Assembly (NCBI GenBank): GCA_018396935.1
Contig: JAGTRA010000011.1
Location: 3,580-16,109 of the forward strand
Source: Candidatus Bathyarchaeota archaeon
GTDB taxonomy: Archaea; Thermoproteota; Bathyarchaeia; Bathyarchaeales; Bathycorpusculaceae
DNA length: 12,530 nt
Direction of reading: 5' to 3'
Below the pieces are notes generated by a model. The model saw only the letters and a program-made list of their open reading frames with translations. It ran no database searches and had not been told where the DNA came from. Shown piece by piece: positions 1 through 6,535 of this stretch; positions within the stretch are counted from its first letter, which is position 1, and each line of letters begins with the position of its first letter. Made by a program: the position numbers and the translations under genes.

Positions 1-1
1 T

Positions 2-679
2 GAATGGAGTCGAATAGGCTTAGTTTCAACAGTTCAGCACATTCAAACCCTAGATGAAGCTAAAGAAATTCTGGTTCGCGCCGGCAAAACCGTTGTAATA
101 GGTGACGCTGGGAGGCTGGAGTACCCTGGGCAGGTGATAGGCTGCGACTTTAGTAATGCAAGGTCCATAGCAAAGGAGGTTGACGCCTTCCTATTCATAG
201 GAGGTGGACGCTTCCACGCCCTAGGCTTAGCTATTTCAACTCTAAAGCCTACCATAGTTGCTGATCCGTATGAAAATAGGGCGTACCCCATTCATGAAGA
301 GGCTAAGAGGGTTCTTCAAAGCAGGTGGGCAGCAATTCAAGAGGCAAGAAAGGCGAAGAAATTTGCTGTATTAATTGGGCTTAAGCCTGGGCAAAAGCGG
401 CTTAATACAGCCATATCCATAAAGGAGAAGCTTGAAGCATTGGGGAAGGAGGTTTATCTCCTAGCCGTACGAGAGGTTACTCCAGACGTTGTGATGAACT
501 TCCCAGCCGTTGAGGCCTTTGTAAATACTGCCTGCCCGAGGATATCCCTTGATGATAGTTCAAGGTTTAAGAGGCCATTAATAGCCTTTAATGAGGTGCC
601 TGTAGTTACTGGTGAACTCTCATGGGAGAAGCTATGTGAAGCAGGATGGTTCCATGAGGGGTTTGAGAAACGTGGTTAA
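2..679 (+). CDS. dph2: Diphthamide synthase Dph2 (2-(3-amino-3-carboxypropyl)histidine synthase), C-terminal part
   Basis: Dph2 makes the first intermediate of diphthamide by moving the aminocarboxypropyl group of S-adenosylmethionine onto a histidine of elongation factor 2. It is a non-canonical radical enzyme with a [4Fe-4S] cluster held by three cysteines spread over three domains. The frame is open from base 2, so the 5' end lies outside the window. The visible 225 residues begin near a GLVSTVQH motif of the family. They include the second cluster cysteine in GCDFS (visible residue 48) and the third in NTACPRIS (visible residue 178); the first cysteine would be upstream. Full archaeal Dph2 is about 340 residues, so roughly a third is missing. 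The dph2-csl4-rpo11 order is common in Archaea, which supports the call. A 75-base spacer with a stem-loop separates it from csl4. Confidence 0.95.
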   Translation, partial: EWSRIGLVSTVQHIQTLDEAKEILVRAGKTVVIGDAGRLEYPGQVIGCDFSNARSIAKEVDAFLFIGGGRFHALGLAISTLKPTIVADPYENRAYPIHEEAKRVLQSRWAAIQEARKAKKFAVLIGLKPGQKRLNTAISIKEKLEALGKEVYLLAVREVTPDVVMNFPAVEAFVNTACPRISLDDSSRFKRPLIAFNEVPVVTGELSWEKLCEAGWFHEGFEKRG

Positions 680-702
680 TAGCGTTAGCTGCCGCTGAGA
701 AA

Positions 703-736
703 GGTTAATGAGTTAAATTGCTGCAGCTCATTAGCC
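703..736 (+). other. Stem-loop in the dph2-csl4 spacer
   Basis: GGTTAATGAG at 703-712 pairs with CTCATTAGCC at 727-736. This gives ten pairs with one G-U wobble, and a further T-G wobble is possible at 713/726. The loop is 12-14 bases and ends in the palindrome GCTGCAGC. The hairpin starts 24 bases after the dph2 stop and ends 5 bases before the csl4 ribosome-binding site. It could be an RNA processing or stability element, a partial attenuator, or chance. There is no T-run after it, so it is not a typical terminator. Confidence 0.5.
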
Positions 737-754
737 TCGTAGAGGGAGTATGTC

Positions 755-1346
755 ATGGGGGCTCATGAGCAGAGAAGAAATAGTGGACGTTTCGTATTAC
801 CTGGGGATCTTCTAGGCGTTATAGAGGAGTTTATTCCAAACTCTGGAACATATGTTGAAAACGGTAATATCTACTAGATCGGAGACTAACATTGTTGGAA
901 TGGCGCTTATAGACTTTTTAAATAGGAAGGTTTCCGTTTACCCATTAACCTATGGGGCTAGGGTTCCAAGGGTTGGAAGCATGGTTGTTGGGCAGGTTTC
1001 TAGCGTCATGCCTCAAATAGCTACTGTAAGAATTTTCCGAATAGGTAAGAGAAATCTTTCCGGTTTCTTCACGGGCTTTCTACATGTTTCTGACGTTAAT
1101 ACAAAATTTGTTGAATCAATGTTTGAAGTGTGTAAAGCAGGCGATATTTTGAGGGCAAAGGTTATAAGTACCAAAAATAGGTCGTATCACTTGTCTATTG
1201 CGGATCGAAATTTAGGCGTGGTTTACGCCTTCTGCTCCTTATGCGGAGGGCTACTGGAGCGAAGCGGATCCGAACTAAAGTGTAGGAAGTGCGGTAGTAT
1301 TGAAAAACGTAAAATAAGCGCTGATTACGGGAAGGGTGTGATATAG
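755..1346 (+). CDS. csl4: Exosome RNA-binding subunit Csl4, interrupted by a +1 frameshift
   Basis: Csl4 caps the archaeal exosome and helps feed RNA to the Rrp41/Rrp42 ring for 3'-5' decay. The S1 domain (about bases 978-1200) and the C-terminal zinc ribbon (CSLC at 1233-1244, CRKC at 1281-1292, then the usual EKRKISADYGKG tail) lie in the frame open from ATG 852. The family's N-terminal domain is upstream in another frame: ATG 755, seven bases after AGAGGGA at 741-747, encodes 40 residues including VLPGDLLGVIEEF and TYVENGNIY, then stops at TAG 875-877. Joining the frames around 863-877 restores a normal-length protein of about 196 residues. This may be a base-calling or assembly error, a real inactivating mutation, or recoding; error is the simplest. 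If only the ATG 852 product is made, it lacks most of the ring-contacting N-terminal domain. The stop abuts the rpo11 start. Confidence 0.88.
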
Positions 1347-1628
1347 ATGAGGATAATAGTGCTTAAGAAAACTGAAAATGAGTTGAAGATTGAAGTTGAG
1401 GGTATAGGCCATACATTATGCAACCTGTTACAGAATAAGCTCCTAGAGGATGAGGAGGTTGATGTAGCGGGCTACGATATACCCCATCCCCTCGCATCAA
1501 ACCCCATACTATACATTAGAACCAGGGGTGGTGCCTCGCCAGTAGACGTCCTAATTAGGGCGATAGAGCGCACGAGGGAGTTTAATAGGGAGTTTGGGGA
1601 GAAGCTTAAGGCCGTCCTTAAAACTTAA
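1347..1628 (+). CDS. rpo11: DNA-directed RNA polymerase subunit Rpo11 (RpoL)
   Basis: Rpo11 is the small assembly subunit that pairs with Rpo3, like half of the bacterial alpha dimer, to start RNA polymerase assembly. The 93 residues match the family in length and sequence: an N-terminal beta-strand region (residues 1-20), the HTLCNLLQNKLL helix (about 22-33), the GYDIPHPL turn (43-50), and a long C-terminal helix that in the family forms the dimer interface. ATG 1347 follows directly after the csl4 stop TAG at 1344-1346, with GGGAAGGGTG just upstream as a possible ribosome-binding site, so translation is probably coupled to csl4. Its last 11 bases overlap the 3' end of the convergent RNase III-like gene. 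Confidence 0.95.
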   Translation: MRIIVLKKTENELKIEVEGIGHTLCNLLQNKLLEDEEVDVAGYDIPHPLASNPILYIRTRGGASPVDVLIRAIERTREFNREFGEKLKAVLKT

Positions 1629-1944
1629 CTCTGTCTCTTATCAATAGGAATAGTTTTGTTAAGCCATCTACAGGCTCCTCGTTACTGCATAAGATGCTGA
1701 CGCACTCCTCTAGTGTTACATGTTTCTTAAGCCATGCGTAGACTGCTAGCGCTTCTGCAGCATCTGCTATAGCATGTTTTGAAACTCTGGAGGGCATATG
1801 CTCCCTTAAGCCTGCCCTTTTTAAGGCTTCTGCAAGAATGCTTCCCCTGACTTTAGCCCCTAGGGAGGCTAAGCCGTGATCCGTCATCACCTCCCCTAGG
1901 CTGCCGTATTCTTTAGTGAATGTAAATTGCTTAGAGCTCTTCAA
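1618..1944 (-). CDS. RNase III-like family protein, apparently with an internal deletion
   Basis: The sequence resembles an archaeal family usually labelled ribonuclease III family protein. GLASLG, SILAEALKRAGLR, PSRVSKHAIADAAEAL and YAWLKKHVTLEECVSIL are the segments I recognise. In relatives as I recall them, LGD is followed by a helix like VNFIYSLALS and about 20 more residues before the KV..SILAEAL segment. Here GLASLG runs straight into AKVRGSILAEAL, so the RNase III-like helix and the aspartate after LG are missing without a frameshift. The nuclease assignment is therefore weak for this copy. The longest frame starts at TTG 1944 (108 residues), though AAGGAG lies only one base before it. 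ATG 1887 would give 89 residues but would drop FTKEYGSLGEV, which reads like real family sequence. The 3' end overlaps rpo11 by 11 bases. Confidence 0.62.
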   Translation of the reverse strand: MKSSKQFTFTKEYGSLGEVMTDHGLASLGAKVRGSILAEALKRAGLREHMPSRVSKHAIADAAEALAVYAWLKKHVTLEECVSILCSNEEPVDGLTKLFLLIRDRVKF

Positions 1945-1978
1945 GCTCCTTCCCCAGCATCTAAGTGTTAAGTAAAGG

Positions 1979-1988
1979 CATATTTATG
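1979..1988. promoter_or_regulatory. Possible TATA element shared by two divergent genes
   Basis: CATATTTATG reads as a TATA-like box on the plus strand and as CATAAATATG on the minus strand. Archaeal transcription usually starts about 25 bases downstream. On the plus strand this falls at about 2008, the GTG start of the phosphotransferase gene, predicting a leaderless mRNA. On the minus strand it falls near 1958, about 14 bases before the TTG start of the RNase III-like gene. Position and sequence only; no start-site data. Confidence 0.35.
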
Positions 1989-2007
1989 ATGGCTCCAATT
2001 TTTATGC

Positions 2008-3132
2008 GTGTTGAAGGTGCTACTTATGGGTTATACGCCTAAAACTCTGCGGGTTGATGCGTTGCAGGATTATCTATCCAGCGTTTATAATCGTAGGGTT
2101 GAAATTCTTGGGGTTTGGAGGCTTGGAGAGGCTAAAGCCAGCGGATCCAAGGATTTAAAGGGATTTGGTTATGGAGTGCCATATGTCATAGAATTTACCT
2201 TAGATGGTGAAGTTAAGCGTGTAGTCTTGGAAACTATGCGTCCGGGAGGTTTCGGGCATGATTTTCCATCAGATCGTGCGCAAATTCTCCTCTGGCAGCA
2301 TTCTGCATTCAATAAGTTGCCGAGGCATGTCCGCTCGGTTGATGTAGGCGCCTTTACGGTTGATGGTGAAGGCTTAAAATCTCTAGGGGATTGTGGCGAA
2401 TTTTTCATATTGACGGAGTATGTGGATGGCAAATTATATCACCTGGATCTTGACAGGCTTAAGGAGACAGGGGAGCTTAGCATTTTAGATGAAAGGCGAT
2501 GTTTAGCCCTCTCAGATTACCTTGTTGAAATTCATAAGCTGAAGTTTAATGAGCCAATGCTATACGTGAGGCGGATACGTGAGCTTATAGGCCACAGTGA
2601 ATGTATCATGGGGCTCATAGATAGTTACCCCCCAAATTTTGACTTGCTTGATGAAAGGGGCTTTATAGAGATTGAGCGGGCCTGCGTTGATTGGCGGTGG
2701 AGGCTTAAAAAGAAAGCCCATAGGCTAAGCCAGGTTCATGGGGATTTCCATCCATGGAACATAATGTTTCATGAAGATGTAAACTTCACGGTTCTTGATA
2801 GGAGCCGAGGTGAATGGGGTGAACCTGCTGATGACGTTACGGCTATGACCATCAACTACATATTTTACTCTCTACAAAAGTATGGTGAGCTAGCTGGATG
2901 CTTTAAGCGGCTATACGAAATCTTCTGGGAGAATTACCTGTCTAAGAGTGGAGATGCTGAAATCCTTGAAGTTGTTCAACCATTCTATGCTTGGCGGGGC
3001 TTAGTTGTCGCATCGCCAATATGGTACCCTAACCTCAATGTTGATGTGCGTAGAAAGCTTCTAAACTTCGTTAGAAACGTCTTAGAAGTTGAAAGATTTG
3101 AAGTTAATGATGTAAATTCCTACATTAAGTAA
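2008..3132 (+). CDS. Aminoglycoside-phosphotransferase-family kinase, substrate unknown
   Basis: This is a 374-residue cytosolic protein with the protein-kinase-like fold of APH enzymes. The catalytic loop HGDFHPWNI is at residues 244-252, with D246 as probable base and N251 as metal ligand. The metal-binding segment LDRSRGEWGEPADD follows, with D264 as probable ligand. Other landmarks are FGHDFPSDRA (82-91), PRHVRSVDVGAF (105-116) and CVDWRWRLK before the catalytic loop. I recall bacterial proteins that share these motifs closely, which would fit transfer between domains. The strand that normally carries the ATP-binding lysine reads VVLET (72-76), with glutamate where lysine might be expected. 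The family phosphorylates small molecules; nothing here identifies the substrate or implies antibiotic resistance. GTG 2008 fits a leaderless start; ATG 2026 is an alternative that would remove six residues. Confidence 0.8.
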   Translation: MLKVLLMGYTPKTLRVDALQDYLSSVYNRRVEILGVWRLGEAKASGSKDLKGFGYGVPYVIEFTLDGEVKRVVLETMRPGGFGHDFPSDRAQILLWQHSAFNKLPRHVRSVDVGAFTVDGEGLKSLGDCGEFFILTEYVDGKLYHLDLDRLKETGELSILDERRCLALSDYLVEIHKLKFNEPMLYVRRIRELIGHSECIMGLIDSYPPNFDLLDERGFIEIERACVDWRWRLKKKAHRLSQVHGDFHPWNIMFHEDVNFTVLDRSRGEWGEPADDVTAMTINYIFYSLQKYGELAGCFKRLYEIFWENYLSKSGDAEILEVVQPFYAWRGLVVASPIWYPNLNVDVRRKLLNFVRNVLEVERFEVNDVNSYIK

Positions 3133-3174
3133 TTGGGCTAATGCGTTATTCACTCCCATGAAGCGGTTACCCTC

Positions 3175-3624
3175 ATGAAAGCTATTAAAGGCGTGTATGT
3201 CCTCGCCATCCTCATAAGGAGGGATTTAACCGTTAAAGTTGGCGCTTTAGGCGCTATTGAATTTAGGAGGGGTGTTTATGCCTATGTGGGGTCAGCGCAA
3301 AATGGTTTAGAACAGCGGGTTAAAAGGCATTTTATGAGAAATAAGCGTAAATTTTGGCATATTGATTATTTGCTGTCGGATCCGGATGCTAAAATTTTAG
3401 GCGTATTCTATAAGGAGGCTGGGAAAGAGTATGAATGTGTAACTGCGCAGAAAATGTGTGAGGCTGGTTTAGCAGTTTATAAGTTTGGATGTTCAGATTG
3501 TAATTGTGTTAGTCACCTCTTCTTGTTTAGGGATTTCCAATCCCTGGTGGAGGTTTGTTCAGCTTTGAATTTTAGTCTCTACCTCGCGAGGGAGTCACCG
3601 TATTGTGAAATGTCTGAAGCTTGA
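3175..3624 (+). CDS. GIY-YIG nuclease-fold protein of the DUF123 / Uri family
   Basis: The 149-residue protein has the GIY-YIG signature as KGVY (residues 5-8) and YAYVGSA (35-41), followed by the conserved arginine R48 and H52, then HIDYLL (62-67). The C-terminal block FGCSDCNCVSHLF is typical of the DUF123 (COG1833) family and its cysteines may bind metal. Members are small single-domain proteins of about 120-150 residues found in archaea and some bacteria; their DNA substrate is not established. ATG 3175 is chosen because it puts the GVY motif at the usual distance from the N-terminus; no clear ribosome-binding site precedes it. It lies 42 bases after the phosphotransferase gene and could be cotranscribed with it. 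Its last 46 bases overlap the 3' end of the convergent metallophosphoesterase gene. Confidence 0.88.
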   Translation: MKAIKGVYVLAILIRRDLTVKVGALGAIEFRRGVYAYVGSAQNGLEQRVKRHFMRNKRKFWHIDYLLSDPDAKILGVFYKEAGKEYECVTAQKMCEAGLAVYKFGCSDCNCVSHLFLFRDFQSLVEVCSALNFSLYLARESPYCEMSEA

Positions 3625-4355
3625 AGGATTTCCCTTCTCTTTATAACTTCTTCAAAGCTTATGTAGTCGCCGCCTACTATCTTCAGCTTTGGTTCAATGT
3701 TCTTTCCCTTCACCTCTATTACGTTGTAGGAGTTTAGGAAGAAGCCTCTAAGCTTCTCGCAGGAGACGCTTCCAGCGTGAATTACTTGCATGTCTTCAAT
3801 TCTCCATCGCCATGGTCTATGCCGGTGCCCGCATAGTACTAGGTTTGCTTTAGATTTTACGAGGCTGCGTAAAACATCTCCTGCATCTACAATTGTTATT
3901 TGATCTGCTCCAGTGTCTGGGACTGGGATGATGTGGTGATGGATAGCCACTATCTTTAGTCGATTTTCATATTGTGATAATGTGTTTTCAAGCCATACGT
4001 TTTGCCTATGGCCAACTTCGCCGTCATCTCTATCTGGCCTAGCGCTGCTTAACACCACTATAACGGCGTCATCTACTTCTGTAACTTGATTAAATGGGAA
4101 GAATTGCTTGAAAAGGAGATATCCTGTAGATCGATAGTCATGGTTTCCGCTTATGTATATGACTTTTTCAGCCTTCAACCTTCTGAATTCCTCTGCAGCC
4201 ATTTTAAACTCTGTTAGGATGCCATTCTCAGTTATGTCTCCTGTTACAACCACAACGTCCGGGTTTAAAGCGTTTATTTCATCTATTGCGGTTCTAAATT
4301 TTCCATAACTAAACATTGGACCACAGTGAATATCTGAAATCTGGACAATTAACAT
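3579..4355 (-). CDS. Metallophosphoesterase (Icc/CpdA-like calcineurin-type phosphodiesterase)
   Basis: The 258-residue protein carries the ordered motifs of binuclear metallophosphoesterases: D-x-H in SDIH (D8, H10), GD in VVTGD (D40), GNHD (70-73), a histidine cluster HHH (139-141) and GHRH (176-179). Together these bind two divalent metals and activate water to hydrolyse phosphomono- or diesters. The overall pattern is nearest to class III cyclic-nucleotide phosphodiesterases such as CpdA. The real substrate could be cAMP, 2',3'-cyclic nucleotides or another phosphoester. No signal peptide is visible, so it is probably cytosolic. ATG 4355 has GAGGGA at 4362-4367 as ribosome-binding site, and a TATA-like box lies further upstream. 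The C-terminus overlaps the GIY-YIG gene tail to tail by 46 bases. Confidence 0.88.
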   Translation of the reverse strand: MLIVQISDIHCGPMFSYGKFRTAIDEINALNPDVVVVTGDITENGILTEFKMAAEEFRRLKAEKVIYISGNHDYRSTGYLLFKQFFPFNQVTEVDDAVIVVLSSARPDRDDGEVGHRQNVWLENTLSQYENRLKIVAIHHHIIPVPDTGADQITIVDAGDVLRSLVKSKANLVLCGHRHRPWRWRIEDMQVIHAGSVSCEKLRGFFLNSYNVIEVKGKNIEPKLKIVGGDYISFEEVIKRREILQASDISQYGDSLAR

Positions 4356-4385
4356 GATGAATCCCTCAAACCAGCATATGAACGA

Positions 4386-4395
4386 TTAAATAAAG
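4386..4395 (-). promoter_or_regulatory. Possible TATA box for the metallophosphoesterase gene
   Basis: On the minus strand this reads CTTTATTTAA, about 35 bases before the ATG at 4355. The predicted transcript would begin around 4364, giving a very short leader that overlaps the ribosome-binding site at 4362-4367, so the fit is imperfect. The rest of the 4356-4514 spacer holds TTATACG at 4471-4477, a weak candidate TATA for the plus-strand gene at 4515, and a short inverted repeat. Confidence 0.3.
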
Positions 4396-4514
4396 ATTTA
4401 TTGCGTCGTAGCCCATTTAGGCTTATATTGCTTCTTAAATTTTTGCTTAGAAGCGATGCTGAGTAAAGCATTATACGTGCCTTACGCGCTTAATAGTGAT
4501 GGTGGGCAGCTGGA

Positions 4515-4778
4515 ATGCCGTATATTAAGCCAGAAAAGAGATTGGAATTGGATGAAATTGTGAATCAAATTTTATCCCTCATGGAGAAGCTTCCAGATCA
4601 TGAAAGGGATGGATGCCTAAACTACCTATTTACTAAGACCTTAAAGGCTCTCTTTAAGCCTTCATACTTTAATTATGAGAGGGTTATGGGTTTACTAGCG
4701 TGTATTCAACATGAATTTTATAGAAGGTGGGTAAGCCCCTATGAAGATTCTAAAATGAGGGAGCATGGTGACATTTAG
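4515..4778 (+). CDS. Small conserved protein of the DUF6899 type
   Basis: The 87-residue protein begins MPYIKPEKRLELDEIV and contains DGCLNYLFTK (about 32-41), then YERVMGLLACIQHEFYRRWVSPYED before a short charged tail. This arrangement matches the small DUF6899 family as I remember it, widespread in bacteria, archaea and some phages and without a known function. Two or three amphipathic helices are likely; I see no metal motif, signal peptide or membrane segment. ATG 4515 is fixed by the family's MPYI start. The ribosome-binding site is poor: GGTGGGCAGCTGGA precedes it. It is followed 42 bases later by the kinase-like gene on the same strand and may share a transcript with it. Confidence 0.78.
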   Translation: MPYIKPEKRLELDEIVNQILSLMEKLPDHERDGCLNYLFTKTLKALFKPSYFNYERVMGLLACIQHEFYRRWVSPYEDSKMREHGDI

Positions 4779-4820
4779 GAGGCTTAACTTTCTAGCCATC
4801 ACAATTAGGTGGGGCTTTTA

Positions 4821-5378
4821 GTGGGTGAAGGCTGGTGTATTTGGGTTACCGGGCTACCTGGTAGTGGGAAATCCATAGTTTCCCGGGAGCTAATTAAAAT
4901 TTTAATGCAGCATGGAATTAGGGCTCAGTTATTGTCTTCTGATGAGTTGCGGAAAGTTATGACTCCTAAGCCTACTTACTCCCTTGAGGAGCGGGATGCT
5001 GTTTATGCAACCCTAGTGTATATTGCTAAGCTTTTGACCGAGAATGGCGTTAACGTCATTATTGATGCTACTGGGAATCTGCGCCGCTATAGAGATAATG
5101 CTAGAAATTTGATTCCGAAATTTATGGAGGCTTATTTAGAGTGTCCCATCGAGGTATGCATGGAGCGTGAGTCAAAGCGTGTTGAAACCTATAATGCGCC
5201 GGCGCAAATATATCAGCGGGCTATGAAGGGTGAGGCTTCCACGGTTCCAGGGGTTGGGCAGCCTTATGAGCCGCCGCTGCATCCGGAAGTAACTATAAAC
5301 ACTGTTGCTGATTCACCTGAGCAAGCTGCCCTGAAAATTTTTAGGGTAGTGGTTGAAAGGTGGTATGGGCGTTTATAA
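4821..5378 (+). CDS. cysC: Adenylylsulfate (APS) kinase-like P-loop kinase
   Basis: The 185-residue protein has a Walker A motif GLPGSGKS (11-18), LSSDELR (38-44) in place of the usual LDGDxxR, and a DATGNLRRYRDNAR stretch (about 82-95) corresponding to the substrate-binding ISPYRxxR region. IYQRAMKGEASTVPGVG (130-146) and PYEPP follow, matching the lid and PYEAP motifs of APS kinase. APS kinase makes PAPS from APS and ATP. The motif changes and the absence of sulfate-assimilation genes nearby leave open that it phosphorylates something else. GTG 4821 is preferred because AGGTGG at 4807-4812 is well placed and the family starts close to the P-loop; GTG 4809 would add four residues. TTTTT directly follows the stop and is a weak possible terminator. 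Confidence 0.75.
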   Translation: MGEGWCIWVTGLPGSGKSIVSRELIKILMQHGIRAQLLSSDELRKVMTPKPTYSLEERDAVYATLVYIAKLLTENGVNVIIDATGNLRRYRDNARNLIPKFMEAYLECPIEVCMERESKRVETYNAPAQIYQRAMKGEASTVPGVGQPYEPPLHPEVTINTVADSPEQAALKIFRVVVERWYGRL

Positions 5379-5462
5379 TTTTTGGTTTCTGTCCGAGCCC
5401 TTCCCGCTTAATAATGGTGTGTTATGTAATGTTTAACTCATTATTTTCGAAACTGGAATGAT

Positions 5463-5474
5463 AACATTTATAAC
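5463..5474 (+). promoter_or_regulatory. TATA-box promoter of the uL3 ribosomal operon
   Basis: AACATTTATAAC lies in the 137-base spacer before rpl3, with its centre about 47 bases before ATG 5516. Transcription would start near 5495 and give a leader of about 20 bases carrying AAAAGGGA as ribosome-binding site. The same 12 bases recur upstream of rps19 at 8354-8365, which strengthens both calls. The remainder of the spacer shows nothing else. Confidence 0.6.
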
Positions 5475-5515
5475 TTAATGTATTATTCCTAGAAGACGCA
5501 TAAAAGGGAATAGCT

Positions 5516-6520
5516 ATGAAGCACCACGCTCCTAAGCATGGATCTCTCGCTTACCTGCCTAGGAAAAGGGCTAAGAGTATTGTGGCTAGGATACGCTATT
5601 GGCCTGAAGTCAAAGCTGATAATCCGCGGCTTTTAGGATTTATGGCCTATAAGGCTGGCATGACTTATGCGGTTATTATTGAGACTAAGAAGCGTTCACC
5701 ATACTTTGGAAGGGAGGTTATCCGTCCGGTAACGGTTTTGGATGCGCCTCCAATTCTCATATGTGCGATAAGAGCCTACATTAAGACTACAGATGGGTTG
5801 AAGACGTTTACAGAAGCTTGGATGGATAACCCGCCTAAAGATCTTGAGAGAGTTTTAACCCTCCCAGATAAGTTTAACACGGAGGATGGGTTAAAGAAGA
5901 TAGAGGAGAATATTGATAAAATTGCGAAGATTCGTGTTTTGGCTATAACCCAGCCTAGATTGACAAGTGTGCCGAAGAAGAAGCCTGATGTAGCTGAGAT
6001 AGAAATTGGCGGCGGAACAATTCAGCAGCAATTTGAGTATGCAAAAAGTATCCTTGGAAAAACCATCAGCCCCTCTGATGTTTTCAGTGAGGGTCAATAC
6101 GTGGATGTTGTAGCCGTAACCACTGGTAAAGGTTTTGAGGGGCCTGTTAAGCGTTGGGGAATTAAGATAAAGCAGCATAAATCGAGGAAGACTAAGAGGG
6201 GTGTTGGCACTCTAGGGCCTTGGAAACCCTCCCGCGTGCTCTACTCTGTCCCGCGGGCTGGGCAAATGGGCTTTCACCAGAGAACTGAGTATAATAAGCG
6301 GATACTTAAGATAGGCGTGGATGGGAAGGAGGTTACGCCTAAAGGAGGCTTCATAAGGTATGGATTAGTCCGCGGCCCCTATATCCTCATTGAGGGAAGC
6401 GTTCCAGGCCCTGAGAAGCGCTTAATAAAGCTCCGCTACCCAGCTAGGCCGCCTAAGGAAGTTGCAGAGGCTGCCCCGCAAATAGTATCTATCTCATTAG
6501 AGTCTCCACAGGGGAAGTGA
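5516..6520 (+). CDS. rpl3: Large-subunit ribosomal protein uL3 (L3)
   Basis: uL3 binds 23S rRNA early in large-subunit assembly and reaches towards the peptidyl-transferase centre. The 334-residue product has the archaeal/eukaryotic-type N-terminus with HGSLAYLPRKRA (residues 8-19), LLGFMAYKAGMT (39-50), the conserved core around VDVVAVTTGKGFEGPVKRWG, and RAGQMGFHQRTEYNKRI in the C-terminal half. Length is normal for archaea. ATG 5516 fits the known N-terminus and follows AAAAGGGA by six bases. It is the first gene of the ribosomal operon here; uL4 follows after 15 bases counting from its preferred start. Confidence 0.97.
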   Translation: MKHHAPKHGSLAYLPRKRAKSIVARIRYWPEVKADNPRLLGFMAYKAGMTYAVIIETKKRSPYFGREVIRPVTVLDAPPILICAIRAYIKTTDGLKTFTEAWMDNPPKDLERVLTLPDKFNTEDGLKKIEENIDKIAKIRVLAITQPRLTSVPKKKPDVAEIEIGGGTIQQQFEYAKSILGKTISPSDVFSEGQYVDVVAVTTGKGFEGPVKRWGIKIKQHKSRKTKRGVGTLGPWKPSRVLYSVPRAGQMGFHQRTEYNKRILKIGVDGKEVTPKGGFIRYGLVRGPYILIEGSVPGPEKRLIKLRYPARPPKEVAEAAPQIVSISLESPQGK

Positions 6521-6535
6521 TAGGAGGGTTTGTGC

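Noticed and set aside
875..877. TAG in csl4 read as pyrrolysine or another recoded residue
   Set aside because: Reading through TAG in the same frame reaches TAA within a few codons and does not enter the S1-domain frame. TAG also ends csl4, spt4, the DUF6899 gene and aIF2-gamma normally.
4430..4454. Inverted repeat GCTTCT/AGAAGC before the DUF6899 gene as an operator
   Set aside because: Only six pairs with a 13-base loop in an AT-rich spacer; expected by chance and not placed at a convincing promoter.
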